11,551 nt of DNA, from assembly GCA_946055445.1 (NCBI GenBank), contig CAMGGF010000023.1:1-11551 (forward strand), given 5' to 3'. Positions 1 through 7,044 of this stretch are shown in pieces. The position numbers were made by a program, and so were the translations under genes. The first letter of the stretch is position 1. Every line of letters begins with the position of its first letter. The notes under the pieces were generated by a model that ran no database searches, was not told where the DNA came from, and worked only from the letters and a program-made list of their open reading frames with translations. Origin of the DNA: an uncultured Ruminococcus sp. GTDB taxonomy: Bacteria; Bacillota; Clostridia; Oscillospirales; Acutalibacteraceae.

Positions 1-69
1 GCGAAGAATCTCGTTTCGCACATTTTAACTTTATGCTTTTTGAGATCCTTCGCTACGCTCAGGATGACA
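1..69. repeat. MITE-like inverted repeat, left end cut by window
   Basis: The right arm (42-69) starts GAGATCCTTCG and ends CAGGATGACA. The partial left arm (1-12, GCGAAGAATCTC) is its imperfect complement and runs off the window edge. The same design, with GAAGAATCTC facing GAGAT...ATGACA, recurs at 522-604. Short elements of this form are scattered in many Clostridia genomes. No protein is encoded here and its function is unknown. Positions 70-119 are AT-rich and show nothing else. Confidence 0.55.
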
Positions 70-119
70 AATACAAACCCCAATTTATTTAACCATTTTC
101 AATTTAATCATTCTACAAC

Positions 120-150
120 AAAAAAAGAGCATCGTGCGATGCTCTTTTTT
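120..150 (-). terminator. Intrinsic terminator (bidirectional form)
   Basis: AAAAAAGAGCATC (121-133) pairs perfectly with GATGCTCTTTTTT (138-150) around a GTGC loop, so there is a U-run whichever strand is read. On the minus strand it directly follows the relic tRNA acceptor end at 152-163. This mirrors how the terminator at 262-299 follows the intact tRNA-Gln, so it probably terminated a former second tRNA copy. Confidence 0.7.
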
Positions 151-151
151 G

Positions 152-250
152 TGGCAGCGGTATGAGAACCTGACTTGTTACACAAGTCAGAACCTCGGCG
201 GCGCTTCGCTCGGCTAAGGATTCGAATTATATGTTGAGGTTCGAATCCTT
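152..250. pseudogene. Scrambled partial tRNA-Gln copy with inserted hairpin
   Basis: Positions 152-163 (TGGCAGCGGTAT) match 300-311 of the intact tRNA, and 215-226 (TAAGGATTCGAA) match 311-322. Together they form a copy of the tRNA 3' end split by a 51-nt insert (164-214). The insert contains a perfect 9-bp hairpin, CTGACTTGT-TAC-ACAAGTCAG (170-190), closed by GAG/CTC. Positions 230-250 are the exact reverse complement of tRNA positions 312-332, the T-arm region. The 216-226 and 240-250 segments therefore also form an 11-bp stem. No complete cloverleaf can be drawn, so this is a relic. Confidence 0.65.
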
Positions 251-260
251 TTCAAAAAAG

Positions 261-299
261 AAAAAAAGACAGCCAACCGTAAACGATTGTCTGTCTTTT
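261..299 (-). terminator. Terminator of tRNA-Gln
   Basis: Read on the minus strand, AAAAAGACAG with inner bases pairs with CTGTCTTTTTTT around a short TTTA loop. There is one mismatch and one possible wobble in the inner stem. It begins immediately after the encoded CCA of tRNA-Gln and ends in a U-run, as expected for a single-tRNA transcription unit. Confidence 0.75.
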
Positions 300-373
300 T
301 GGCAGCGGTATAAGGATTCGAACCTCAACATACGGAGTCAGAGTCCGCTGTGCTACCGTTACACAATACCGCT
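300..373 (-). tRNA. tRNA-Gln (anticodon CUG)
   Basis: The 74-nt minus-strand sequence folds as a full cloverleaf. The acceptor stem AGCGGTA/TACCGCT is perfect, the D-arm closes with GTG/CAC, the anticodon stem is GCGGA/TCCGT, and the T-arm carries the standard GGTTCGAATCC. The anticodon loop CTCTGAC puts CUG at positions 34-36, which decodes CAG as glutamine. The 3' CCA is encoded (300-302). A near-consensus promoter lies 21 bp upstream and a terminator follows directly, so it is transcribed on its own. No other intact tRNA is visible nearby. Confidence 0.92.
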
Positions 374-393
374 ATGTGGAATTTGCAAGAGGT

Positions 394-422
394 ATTATAC
401 AATGCCGCGTGCGGATTGTCAA
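394..422 (-). promoter_or_regulatory. Sigma-A promoter of tRNA-Gln
   Basis: On the minus strand a perfect TTGACA (417-422) is followed after 17 bp by a perfect TATAAT (394-399). This places the expected start about 13 nt before the tRNA 5' end at 373. The exact consensus fits a strongly expressed stable RNA gene. Confidence 0.88.
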
Positions 423-521
423 GCCTTTTTTGCACAAAATCCGCGCCGCTTGTGCGCGAATAAAAATGCGTGCATATAGGAATAGGCATACCATTCTGCA
501 AAATCGCATCAAAATAAAAAA

Positions 522-604
522 TGTCATTCTGAACGTAGTGAAGAATCTCAAATACAAAGAAATTACAGTTTCAAGAGATTTTTCGGTTTCGCCACGGAAT
601 GACA
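522..604. repeat. MITE-like inverted repeat, complete copy
   Basis: The 83-bp element begins TGTCATTCTGAACG and ends CACGGAATGACA. Its inner arm ends, GAAGAATCTC (540-549) and GAGATTTTTC (575-584), also pair. It belongs to the same family as the element at 1-69, so the tRNA locus is bracketed by two copies. No coding potential is visible. Confidence 0.6.
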
Positions 605-606
605 AT

Positions 607-630
607 GGGGCGGATATGAGCATCCGCCCC
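607..630. repeat. GC-rich hairpin after capA
   Basis: GGGGCGGAT (607-615) pairs perfectly with ATCCGCCCC (622-630) around ATGAGC. It lies 12 nt beyond the capA stop codon and abuts the inverted repeat at 522-604. There is no T-run on the minus side, so it is a weak candidate terminator and more likely a repeat component or an mRNA 3'-end stabiliser. Confidence 0.5.
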
Positions 631-641
631 TACTTGCATTG

Positions 642-1883
642 TTACGCCGTTAAAAACTCCGCGGGGATAACTTTTTCGACAAAATCTTCAATATATGCCA
701 CGCTGAAATCCGCCTGTTTAATGCGCGCCGCCTGCTTTTTGGCGAGGGTGTCCGAATATTGCGACAGCGGGTAGATTTGCACATCGTGACTGCCGTTTAC
801 ATAGTGCGTTACAATTGTTTCAAACCGCACATTGCTTACGGTGACTTTGCCTGTCCCAAAATCTTTGGTAATGTCATAGTGGAGCATACCGCCTATCACG
901 CGCGCGGCAGTGTTTTGCTGTGAAATAAAATTGCCGAGCGAATAGGCAACCAGTGTGCGCGTGCCGTCGCCGGTTTCAATCCATTCCACAGGCTGTAACA
1001 CATGCGGGTGATGCCCGATGATGACATTTGCGCCCCAATCCGCCATTTTTTTGGCAAGATTGCGCTGTTCCTGCGCGGGTGTGGTGGTGTATTCACTGCC
1101 CCAATGCACATTGACAAGCACCACATCGCACTGCGCTTTTGCCGCTTTGATTTTGCGTTCAATCGTCGCTTCATCGCTTGTCAGTATGTATTTTAAGGGG
1201 CTGTCGCTCGGAAGCGAAAGTCCGTTTGTGTACTGCGTAATGCCGACAAGCCCGATTTTTAAGCCGTTTTTCTCAATGTATTCCACACGGTTTAAATCCT
1301 CGGTATTTTTATAGGCACCCGTGCGCACAAGCCCCGTAGCGTCCCAAAAATCAATCGCTTCCGCAAGACCTTTCGAGGTTTTGTCCAGCATATGATTGTT
1401 TGCCAAACTGACCACATCAAAGCCCGTATCCACAACCGTCTGCCCCAATTCCTGCGGGCTGTTAAACAGCGGATAGCCCGACGGCGCATAACTTTTCGCC
1501 ACAATCGTTTCTTGATTGATGGTTGCAATGTCCGCCGCCGAAACGGTGTCTTTTACGCGCGCATAGCAATACGAAAAATCGTAGCCGTTGCCGCCCGCGC
1601 GTTTTTGCGCCTGCTGATAAATGCCGTCGTGGATTAAATTGTCACCGACCGACAGCATATTGAGCGTGACGGGTGGCTTTTGCGCGGTAGGCGCTTCGGT
1701 GGGCGTTTCGCTCGGGGTGTCGGTTTTATCGGGATTTTTGTCGGTCTTGCCGAATACGGGTGCGTTTACAGATTCAATCGGCTGTCTGCCGTTTTTGAGC
1801 GTTCTGCCGACAGCCACGCCACCGATGACCAAAACCAAAGCCAAAATGACCGATAAAAATACTTTTACTGCCTTATTATTCAT
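642..1883 (-). CDS. CapA family poly-gamma-glutamate synthesis-like metallophosphoesterase
   Basis: The 413-aa protein has a basic start, one hydrophobic segment at about residues 8-26 (signal anchor or signal peptide) and a Pro/Thr/Asp-rich linker at about 45-72. The rest is a PGA_cap (CapA) calcineurin-like metallophosphatase domain, so it should act outside the membrane. Metal-site-like motifs are visible: GDNLIHD (80-86), NQET (123-126), ANNH (161-164), VHWG (259-262), GHHPH (290-294) and SLGNF (315-319). The ATG at 1883 has GAGGGG (1890-1895) at good spacing. It is the last gene of the pncB-ppa-capA operon, 30 nt after ppa. CapA proteins were named for poly-gamma-glutamate export or anchoring, but most clostridial members are uncharacterised. 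No capB or capC is present here, so capsule synthesis should not be assumed. Confidence 0.88.
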   Translation of the reverse strand: MNNKAVKVFLSVILALVLVIGGVAVGRTLKNGRQPIESVNAPVFGKTDKNPDKTDTPSETPTEAPTAQKPPVTLNMLSVGDNLIHDGIYQQAQKRAGGNGYDFSYCYARVKDTVSAADIATINQETIVAKSYAPSGYPLFNSPQELGQTVVDTGFDVVSLANNHMLDKTSKGLAEAIDFWDATGLVRTGAYKNTEDLNRVEYIEKNGLKIGLVGITQYTNGLSLPSDSPLKYILTSDEATIERKIKAAKAQCDVVLVNVHWGSEYTTTPAQEQRNLAKKMADWGANVIIGHHPHVLQPVEWIETGDGTRTLVAYSLGNFISQQNTAARVIGGMLHYDITKDFGTGKVTVSNVRFETIVTHYVNGSHDVQIYPLSQYSDTLAKKQAARIKQADFSVAYIEDFVEKVIPAEFLTA

Positions 1884-1913
1884 AAGTTTCCCCTCAAAAA
1901 AAGAATTTTATGC

Positions 1914-2444
1914 TTATTTGCCGTAGGTTTCGTTGTAGCGGTTGATGGCGTCCTCAATAATTTCGACCGCCGCAAGCACGCCTTTTGCCTCATCGATCAC
2001 AGTCTTTTTATTTTCCAACATTTTGTAAACCGTGAAAAAGTGCGTCATTTCGTCAAACACATGGCGCGGCAACTGCGAAATGTCCGAATATCCGTTGTAG
2101 GTCGGGTCACCTTTGGGTATCGCGATAATTTTATCATCGGGCGCGCCGTTGTCCATCATCGTAATCACGCCAATGGGGTAGCATTTCACGAGTGCCATCG
2201 GCTCGATTTTTTCCGAACACAGCACCAAAACATCCAACGGGTCGTTGTCGAGCGCGTAGGTGCGCGGAATGAACCCATAGTTTGCGGGGTAGTGTGTAGA
2301 GGTGTGCAGTACGCGGTCAAGGCAGAGCATACCCGTTTCTTTGTCGAGTTCGTATTTCATTTTACTGCCTTTGCTGATTTCAATGACCGCGTCGAATGAG
2401 GAACGCGTAATGCGCGCGGGGTGAATATCGTGCCAAATGTTCAT
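1914..2444 (-). CDS. ppa: Inorganic pyrophosphatase, family I
   Basis: This 176-aa soluble enzyme matches the usual bacterial family I length of about 175 aa. It hydrolyses PPi to two phosphates with Mg2+. The family signature appears as DNDPLDVLV (66-74), with the metal-binding aspartates in place. NYGFIP (55-60), KMKYE (28-32) and MDNGAPDDK (97-105) match further active-site segments. The ATG overlaps the pncB stop as ATGA, and AGGAG (2452-2456) sits 7 nt upstream inside pncB, so translation is probably coupled. Removing the PPi released by PncB would pull NAD salvage forward; this link is inferred from gene order. Confidence 0.95.
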   Translation of the reverse strand: MNIWHDIHPARITRSSFDAVIEISKGSKMKYELDKETGMLCLDRVLHTSTHYPANYGFIPRTYALDNDPLDVLVLCSEKIEPMALVKCYPIGVITMMDNGAPDDKIIAIPKGDPTYNGYSDISQLPRHVFDEMTHFFTVYKMLENKKTVIDEAKGVLAAVEIIEDAINRYNETYGK

Positions 2445-3898
2445 TTGCGTACTCCTTTGTATTCTTCAATTAACAATTTGCGGATTTCCCAAAGTTTTTC
2501 GGAAAGGTCCACATAGTATTTATGCGGATTTTCAAAGCGTTTGACCTCGTCCCAAAGCGTGTCAATCTGCTCGGCGCAATAGTCGCGGATTTCCGTAAGG
2601 GCGGGGGAGTTGTAAACACATTCGCCCTTGTCAAAGATTTTCACAAGCAACGGGCGCGCCACATAATTCTCGATTTCCTTGCGTTTCCAAGTGAAATCGG
2701 GGTCGAACAGTTCGTAAGGCTTTGTGTCGTCAATTTCCTCGCTGTCGGTGGTCAGCACATCGGCAATCGCTTTGCCGGAGTCCATATCAAACAAACGGTA
2801 CACCGATTTTGACGAGGGAATGGTGATTTTGCGCACATTTTCGGAAAGATTGATTTTCGGGATAATTCGCCCGTCTTTTTCCACGGCGCAGAGTTTGTAA
2901 ACGCCGCCGAACAGCGGGGAAGAAGCCGATGTAATCAACCGTTCACCGACAATAAAGCAATCCACCTTTGCCCCTTGCGAAAGCATATCGCTGATAATGT
3001 GCTCGTCGAGTGAATTAGACGCCATAATGTCACAGTCGGGATACCCCGCCTCGTCAAGCATTTTGCGGACGCGTTTGGAAAGATAGGTGATGTCGCCCGA
3101 GTCTATGCGCACGCTTTTCGGCCGTTTGCCCAACGGCATAAGCACATCGTTGAATGCGCGGATGGCATTCGGCACGCCCGAACGCAAGGTATCGTAAGTG
3201 TCTATGACGAAGGTGCAGTCATCGGGATAGGCGCGCGCATACGCGCAAAATGCCTCGTATTCCGAGTCAAACATCTGCACCCAACTGTGAATCATCGTTT
3301 GCAAAGTCGGAATGCCGAAATCCCGCGCCGCTTCCACGCCCGAGGTTGCCACACAGCCGCCGATATACGCCGCGCGTGCGCCGCAAACGGCAATGTTTGT
3401 ACCCTGTGCGCGCCGTGCGCCGAATTCCGCAACCGCCGTACCGTGCGCCGCGCGCACCAAACGATTGGCTTTCGTGGCAATCAAACTTTGTTGGTTGATG
3501 CACAAAAGCAGCATGGTTTCAATCATTTGCGCCTGCACCACGGGCCCGCGCACTTTTACAATCGGCTCGTTTGGAAAAATCGGCGTGCCTTCGGGAATTG
3601 CCCAAACATCACAGGCAAATTTGAAGTCGCGCAAATACTGCAAAAACGGCTCGGAAATGCCCTTTTCGCGTAAAAAGGCTAAATCGCCTTCGGTAAAATG
3701 CAGATTTTTTAAATATGCAATAACTTGTTGGAGCCCTGCCATCACGGCAAAACCGCCGCCGTCGGGCACGCGGCGGAAAAACAGGTCAAAACACGCCACG
3801 GTGTCCTGCATACCTGCCGAAAAATACCCGTCTGCCAAGGAAAACTCATAGAGTTCCGTAATCATAGACAAATTTGTTGCTTGTTTGGCACACTGCAT
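2441..3898 (-). CDS. pncB: Nicotinate phosphoribosyltransferase
   Basis: The 485-aa cytoplasmic enzyme converts nicotinate and PRPP, with ATP, to nicotinate mononucleotide and PPi, the first step of NAD salvage (Preiss-Handler). Visible family landmarks are the N-terminal MITELYEF (12-19), EFGARRA (158-164), HSWV (204-207, containing the phosphorylatable histidine), IDTYDT (232-237), RIDSGD (264-269) and ASNSLDE (293-299). The length fits the clade of about 480-490 aa. AAGGTGA precedes the ATG at 3898 at proper spacing. It is the first gene of the operon with ppa and capA and diverges from the nitroreductase gene across about 130 bp. Confidence 0.94.
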   Translation of the reverse strand: MQCAKQATNLSMITELYEFSLADGYFSAGMQDTVACFDLFFRRVPDGGGFAVMAGLQQVIAYLKNLHFTEGDLAFLREKGISEPFLQYLRDFKFACDVWAIPEGTPIFPNEPIVKVRGPVVQAQMIETMLLLCINQQSLIATKANRLVRAAHGTAVAEFGARRAQGTNIAVCGARAAYIGGCVATSGVEAARDFGIPTLQTMIHSWVQMFDSEYEAFCAYARAYPDDCTFVIDTYDTLRSGVPNAIRAFNDVLMPLGKRPKSVRIDSGDITYLSKRVRKMLDEAGYPDCDIMASNSLDEHIISDMLSQGAKVDCFIVGERLITSASSPLFGGVYKLCAVEKDGRIIPKINLSENVRKITIPSSKSVYRLFDMDSGKAIADVLTTDSEEIDDTKPYELFDPDFTWKRKEIENYVARPLLVKIFDKGECVYNSPALTEIRDYCAEQIDTLWDEVKRFENPHKYYVDLSEKLWEIRKLLIEEYKGVRK

Positions 3899-3928
3899 AT
3901 GCTCACCTTCTTAAAATAATCCACTTTC

Positions 3929-3957
3929 AGTTTAGCATATTTCCCGCAAAATCGCAA
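3929..3957 (-). promoter_or_regulatory. Probable promoter of the pncB-ppa-capA operon
   Basis: On the minus strand TTGCGA (3952-3957) and TAAACT (3929-3934) are separated by 17 bp, about 30 bp before the pncB start. Both boxes are imperfect, so this is a moderate call. No NAD-responsive operator could be recognised. Confidence 0.45.
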
Positions 3958-3964
3958 TCTATTC

Positions 3965-3993
3965 TTGCAGGATTTGGAAACTTATCTTATAAT
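3965..3993 (+). promoter_or_regulatory. Promoter of the nitroreductase gene
   Basis: TTGCAG (3965-3970) and a perfect TATAAT (3988-3993) are separated by 17 bp. The start codon at 4028 follows at a normal distance. A longer reading frame that begins with TTG at 3965 would start inside this -35 box, which argues for the downstream ATG. Confidence 0.75.
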
Positions 3994-4027
3994 AAAAATA
4001 AACAGTACGAGTAAGGAAGTTATTTTT

Positions 4028-4564
4028 ATGGAAAACTTTATGGATTTGATGACACGCCGCCAAAGTTGCCGCAATTTTAACGGCGAGCGCGTTGAACGCG
4101 AAAAACTGGAACAGTTGGTTGAGGCGTTTCGCCTAAGCCCCTCTGCCTGCAATGCACAACCGTGGAAACTCATTATGGCAACGGGGGAAACGGCAAAGAC
4201 GGTGCGCGAATGCGTGCAAGAGGCGGGCAGAAACAAATTTACGGACAACTGCCCCGCGTTTGCGGTAATTATAGAGGAACACGCCGTATTAAAGCCGGCG
4301 GTTGCTGAAAAGTTTCATAGCCAAGCGTTTGCGCAAATGGATATCGGCATTGCCACGGCGCATTATTGCCTTGCCGCAACGGATTTGGGACTTTCCACCT
4401 GTATTTTGGGTTGGATGAACGAAGAAAAACTCAAAAATGCTTTGGGCATTGCCTCGGAAAAACGCGTGCGGTTGGTGCTTGCGACGGGTTATGCCGCCGA
4501 TGACGAAATTATCCGCGAAAAGAACCGCAAACCGATTGCGGAAATTGCAGAATACAGGGCGTAA
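4028..4564 (+). CDS. Nitroreductase family flavoprotein
   Basis: The 178-aa protein fits the small FMN-dependent nitroreductase fold. N-terminal RRQSCRNF (10-17) and SPSACNAQPW (37-46) are the usual phosphate- and FMN-contacting segments. DIGIATAHYCLAATDLGL (105-122) with CILGW (125-129) is the typical C-terminal flavin and dimer region. Family members use NAD(P)H to reduce nitro compounds, quinones or unknown physiological substrates; this one cannot be assigned a substrate. The ATG at 4028 has AAGGAAG upstream at good spacing and lies correctly after the 3965-3993 promoter. The next gene starts 1 nt after its stop, so the two are probably co-transcribed and translationally coupled. Confidence 0.9.
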   Translation: MENFMDLMTRRQSCRNFNGERVEREKLEQLVEAFRLSPSACNAQPWKLIMATGETAKTVRECVQEAGRNKFTDNCPAFAVIIEEHAVLKPAVAEKFHSQAFAQMDIGIATAHYCLAATDLGLSTCILGWMNEEKLKNALGIASEKRVRLVLATGYAADDEIIREKNRKPIAEIAEYRA

Positions 4565-4565
4565 A

Positions 4566-6074
4566 ATGGGACTTTCACTAACCGTTGGCTTCTCCGCGGC
4601 AGTCTTGCTGTTTTTTGCCGCCGCGTACCCTTTGAAACTACATACAATTACATATAATCCGCGTAACCGTGCACAGCGTATTCTGCTGTGCGCGGCGGTT
4701 TTGTTGTGTTTTGTACCGATTGTTTATATCTTTTGCAATCTGCCGCACGAAAGTGTGCTGTATCCGTTTCAAGGGCTTTTAGAAAACCAAAACGGCTATG
4801 AACAGCAGTTTGACGCCTTTTTCAAAGGGCAACTGCATTTGGATTTTGTGCCTGATGCGCGCATAACGGCACTCGAAAATCCGTATGATCCCGCCGCACG
4901 CGCCGAAACGGGTGCGTGGTATCCGTGGGACAGGGCACTGTTCGGGGGCAAATACTATTCTTATTTCGGCATTGCGCCGCTTTTAACGGTCTATCTCCCG
5001 TATTTTGCATTGACATACGCACTCCCTGCGCCGCAAACCGTGTGCTTTGTGCTCGCGGCGGTCGGCGCGGTTGCCGTGGCGTTGCTTGTGCTTCGGCTTG
5101 TGCATTTGTTTGTGCCCGACTGTAATTTTTGCGCGCTGTTGCTTGCGATTTTCGCCGCTGTTTCGGGCAGTTTACTCTATATGGTGCAGGCTTCTTCGGA
5201 TATGTACTATATCGCGGTGCAAAGCGGGATTACGCATCTCGCGCTCTTTTTGCTCTTCGCATTTTGCGCCTATAAACAGCCCAAAACAGGGAAGGCAGTT
5301 GGCTTTTTGATTTTATCGGCGCTGAATTTGGTGCTGACGGTGCTGTCGCGTCCGAATATGGCGTTGTATGCGGTGCTTACCGTGCCGATTTTTCTCTGCA
5401 TTTTTTTCGGGAAAGGCAGTACACGCCTGCAAAATGTGGTAAAGTTATTCTCCTTTACAGTCCCGACCTTACTCGGCGCGGCGGGCGTGATGTGGTATAA
5501 TTTTGCGCGGTTCGGCTCGGTATTCGAATTCGGCGCAACCTATCAACTCACCGTTTGCGATGTGTCACAGTATCATTTGTCGGGCGCGCTTTTGTTGCCC
5601 GCGCTGTATCATTACTTTTTCCAATTCCCCGCGTGGAAAACCGCGTTCCCGTATTTAACACTTACCTTTGAATCGTTCCCGCAAAAGACAGGGTATTTGT
5701 ATGTCGCGCGTATGCTCGGCGCATTTTCTATGCCGTCGTTTGCGGGGATTGTCCTTTTCCCCGCAACATTCGGCAAACGAAAGGAATATGTAAAGTCTTT
5801 TACCTTTACCCTTGCTTGTGTATGCTGTTTTGCCCTCGCGTTCTTGGACACCTGCCTCGGCGGGATTTGTGTGCGCTATCTTGCCGACATCGCGCCGGTT
5901 TTGGCGGTCTTTTCGGGTGTGATTTTGCTCGATTTGCAAACGCTGTTTTCTAAAAACAAGTTGGGCGTGCAGTATGCGGTATTTGTTGTTGTGTGCCTGT
6001 TGTTTTTGCTGACGGCGGCGGTCGGCGTGCTGTTGATTTTTGAAAATGAACGGAATTTTCTGTTGACGCCGTAA
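4566..6074 (+). CDS. Multipass membrane protein, possibly GT-C glycosyltransferase-like
   Basis: The 502-aa protein is very hydrophobic, with about 12 predicted membrane segments. One long non-membrane stretch (about 60-130) follows the second segment and contains YEQQFDAF (78-85), ENPYDP (104-109) and YPWDRALFGGKYYSY (119-133). A large first extracellular loop with acidic residues followed by many helices is the general plan of GT-C lipid-linked glycosyltransferases, and a RYLAD motif (437-441) lies near a late helix. The family assignment is inferred, not proven. The frame is open from 4437, but that start lies inside the nitroreductase gene. The ATG at 4566, one base after the nitroreductase stop, begins with a natural membrane segment. 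Its ribosome binding site is weak, consistent with coupling. Confidence 0.75.
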   Translation: MGLSLTVGFSAAVLLFFAAAYPLKLHTITYNPRNRAQRILLCAAVLLCFVPIVYIFCNLPHESVLYPFQGLLENQNGYEQQFDAFFKGQLHLDFVPDARITALENPYDPAARAETGAWYPWDRALFGGKYYSYFGIAPLLTVYLPYFALTYALPAPQTVCFVLAAVGAVAVALLVLRLVHLFVPDCNFCALLLAIFAAVSGSLLYMVQASSDMYYIAVQSGITHLALFLLFAFCAYKQPKTGKAVGFLILSALNLVLTVLSRPNMALYAVLTVPIFLCIFFGKGSTRLQNVVKLFSFTVPTLLGAAGVMWYNFARFGSVFEFGATYQLTVCDVSQYHLSGALLLPALYHYFFQFPAWKTAFPYLTLTFESFPQKTGYLYVARMLGAFSMPSFAGIVLFPATFGKRKEYVKSFTFTLACVCCFALAFLDTCLGGICVRYLADIAPVLAVFSGVILLDLQTLFSKNKLGVQYAVFVVVCLLFLLTAAVGVLLIFENERNFLLTP

Positions 6075-6134
6075 CGGCGGTGCATGCCGCGTGTTTTACG
6101 GATAAAGTTCAAAAAAAATATTATAAAATTTTCC

Positions 6135-6166
6135 GCGTCTGCCCATACTATGGGTAGACGCTTTTT
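6135..6166 (+). terminator. Strong terminator between the membrane protein gene and sigG
   Basis: GCGTCTGCCCATA (6135-6147) pairs with TATGGGTAGACGC (6149-6161), with one G-U wobble in 13 bp, and is followed by TTTTT. It ends the nitroreductase/membrane protein unit. It also sits only about 25 nt before the sigG ribosome binding site, so it may act as an attenuator for read-through into sigG. Confidence 0.8.
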
Positions 6167-6204
6167 GTTGTATTTTTATACATAATCGGTAAAGGAAGAT
6201 GCGT

Positions 6205-6972
6205 GTGCAATACAACAAAGTGGAAATCTGCGGCGTGAATACCGCAAAACTGCAAGTGCTTAAAGAGGCGGAAAAAATAGAACTGCTCCAAAAAATGCAT
6301 AACGGCGACAGCGCCGCGCGCGAAAAACTGATTAACGGCAATTTGCGGCTGGTGCTTTCGGTTATTCAGCGGTTTCAGAACCGCGGTGAGCACCCCGACG
6401 ACTTGTTTCAGGTCGGCGTTATCGGGTTGATGAAAGCGATTGACAATTTCGATATTTCCCAAAATGTTCGCTTTTCGACCTATGCCGTGCCGATGATTAT
6501 CGGCGAAGTGCGCCGCTATTTGCGGGACAACAACACCTTGCGCGTCAGTCGTTCAATGCGGGATACCGCCTACCACGCGATGCAGGCAAAGGAAAAACTG
6601 CAAACCGCCCTAAACCGCGACCCGACGATTGAAGAAATCGCCAAAGAACTCGACCGCCCCGTTTCCGATGTTGTGATTGCTTTGGAGGCGATTGTCGAGC
6701 CGGTTTCGCTGTATGAGCCTGTGTACGCGGACGGCGGCGAGCCGATTTATGTAATGGACCAGGTTGGCTCACCCGAAACCGACAGCGATTGGTTAGATGA
6801 AATTATGATGAAAGAAACCATTAAAGCCCTTTCCCCGCGTGAAAAGAAAATTTTGTCACTGCGATTTATGCGCGGCAAAACGCAAACCGAGGTTGCCGAC
6901 GAAATCGGCATTTCGCAAGCGCAAGTCAGCCGCCTTGAAAAAGGTGCGCTCAAAAAAATAAAAGGGCAGTAA
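6205..6972 (+). CDS. sigG: RNA polymerase sporulation sigma factor SigG
   Basis: This 255-aa protein directs late forespore transcription. The N-terminus KVEICGVNTAKL (5-16) is the hallmark of SigG and separates it from SigF. Region 2 is clear: DDLFQVGVIGLMKAIDNFD (65-83) and NVRFSTYAVPMIIGEVRRYL (87-106). The region 4 helix-turn-helix lies at about 225-248 (TQTEVADEIGISQAQVSRLE). An in-frame ATG at 6199 touches the AAAGGAAG box (6191-6198) and is too close to it. The GTG at 6205 has ideal spacing and gives the family-like start MQYNKVEICG. In Bacillus and many Clostridia sigG follows spoIIGA-sigE; here it follows an unrelated membrane protein gene and a terminator. The last 48 coding bases recur at 9153-9200. 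Confidence 0.95.
   Translation: MQYNKVEICGVNTAKLQVLKEAEKIELLQKMHNGDSAAREKLINGNLRLVLSVIQRFQNRGEHPDDLFQVGVIGLMKAIDNFDISQNVRFSTYAVPMIIGEVRRYLRDNNTLRVSRSMRDTAYHAMQAKEKLQTALNRDPTIEEIAKELDRPVSDVVIALEAIVEPVSLYEPVYADGGEPIYVMDQVGSPETDSDWLDEIMMKETIKALSPREKKILSLRFMRGKTQTEVADEIGISQAQVSRLEKGALKKIKGQ
6922..6969 (+). repeat. Left copy of 48-bp direct repeat (sigG 3' end)
   Basis: CAAGTCAGCC...AAAGGGCAG is the last 48 coding bases of sigG before its TAA. It matches 9153-9200 at 47 of 48 positions (C at 6933, T at 9164; silent in the sigG frame). The two copies lie in the same orientation and bracket the TIR/asparaginase-like module exactly. Confidence 0.9.
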
Positions 6973-6976
6973 AAAT

Positions 6977-7018
6977 AAAAAAACTTATCCGTGCAGATTG
7001 CGCGCGATAAGTTTTTTT
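6977..7018. terminator. Bidirectional terminator of sigG and the asparaginase-like gene
   Basis: AAAAAAACTTATC (6977-6989) pairs perfectly with GATAAGTTTTTTT (7006-7018), and part of the loop can pair as GTGC/GCGC. Both strands have T7 at the 3' side, so it serves sigG on the plus strand and the convergent module on the minus strand. Confidence 0.88.
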
Positions 7019-7044
7019 ATTTGCATATAAACGGTTTGGGTGCG

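Noticed and set aside
607..630. Hairpin as rho-independent terminator for capA
   Set aside because: The stem is strong but lacks a T-run on the minus strand, so it was listed as a repeat hairpin instead.
231..774. Short plus-strand frames across the tRNA and the inverted repeat
   Set aside because: They run through the tRNA, its promoter, the MITE-like repeat and the end of capA. None has a ribosome binding site or recognisable content.
3312..3851. 179-codon frame opposite pncB
   Set aside because: Antisense shadow of a gene with clear conserved motifs. Long antisense frames are expected with this codon use.
6167..6190. Sporulation-type promoter directly before sigG
   Set aside because: TATACATAAT-like bases are present, but no convincing sigma-E, sigma-F or sigma-G -35 element sits at the right distance.
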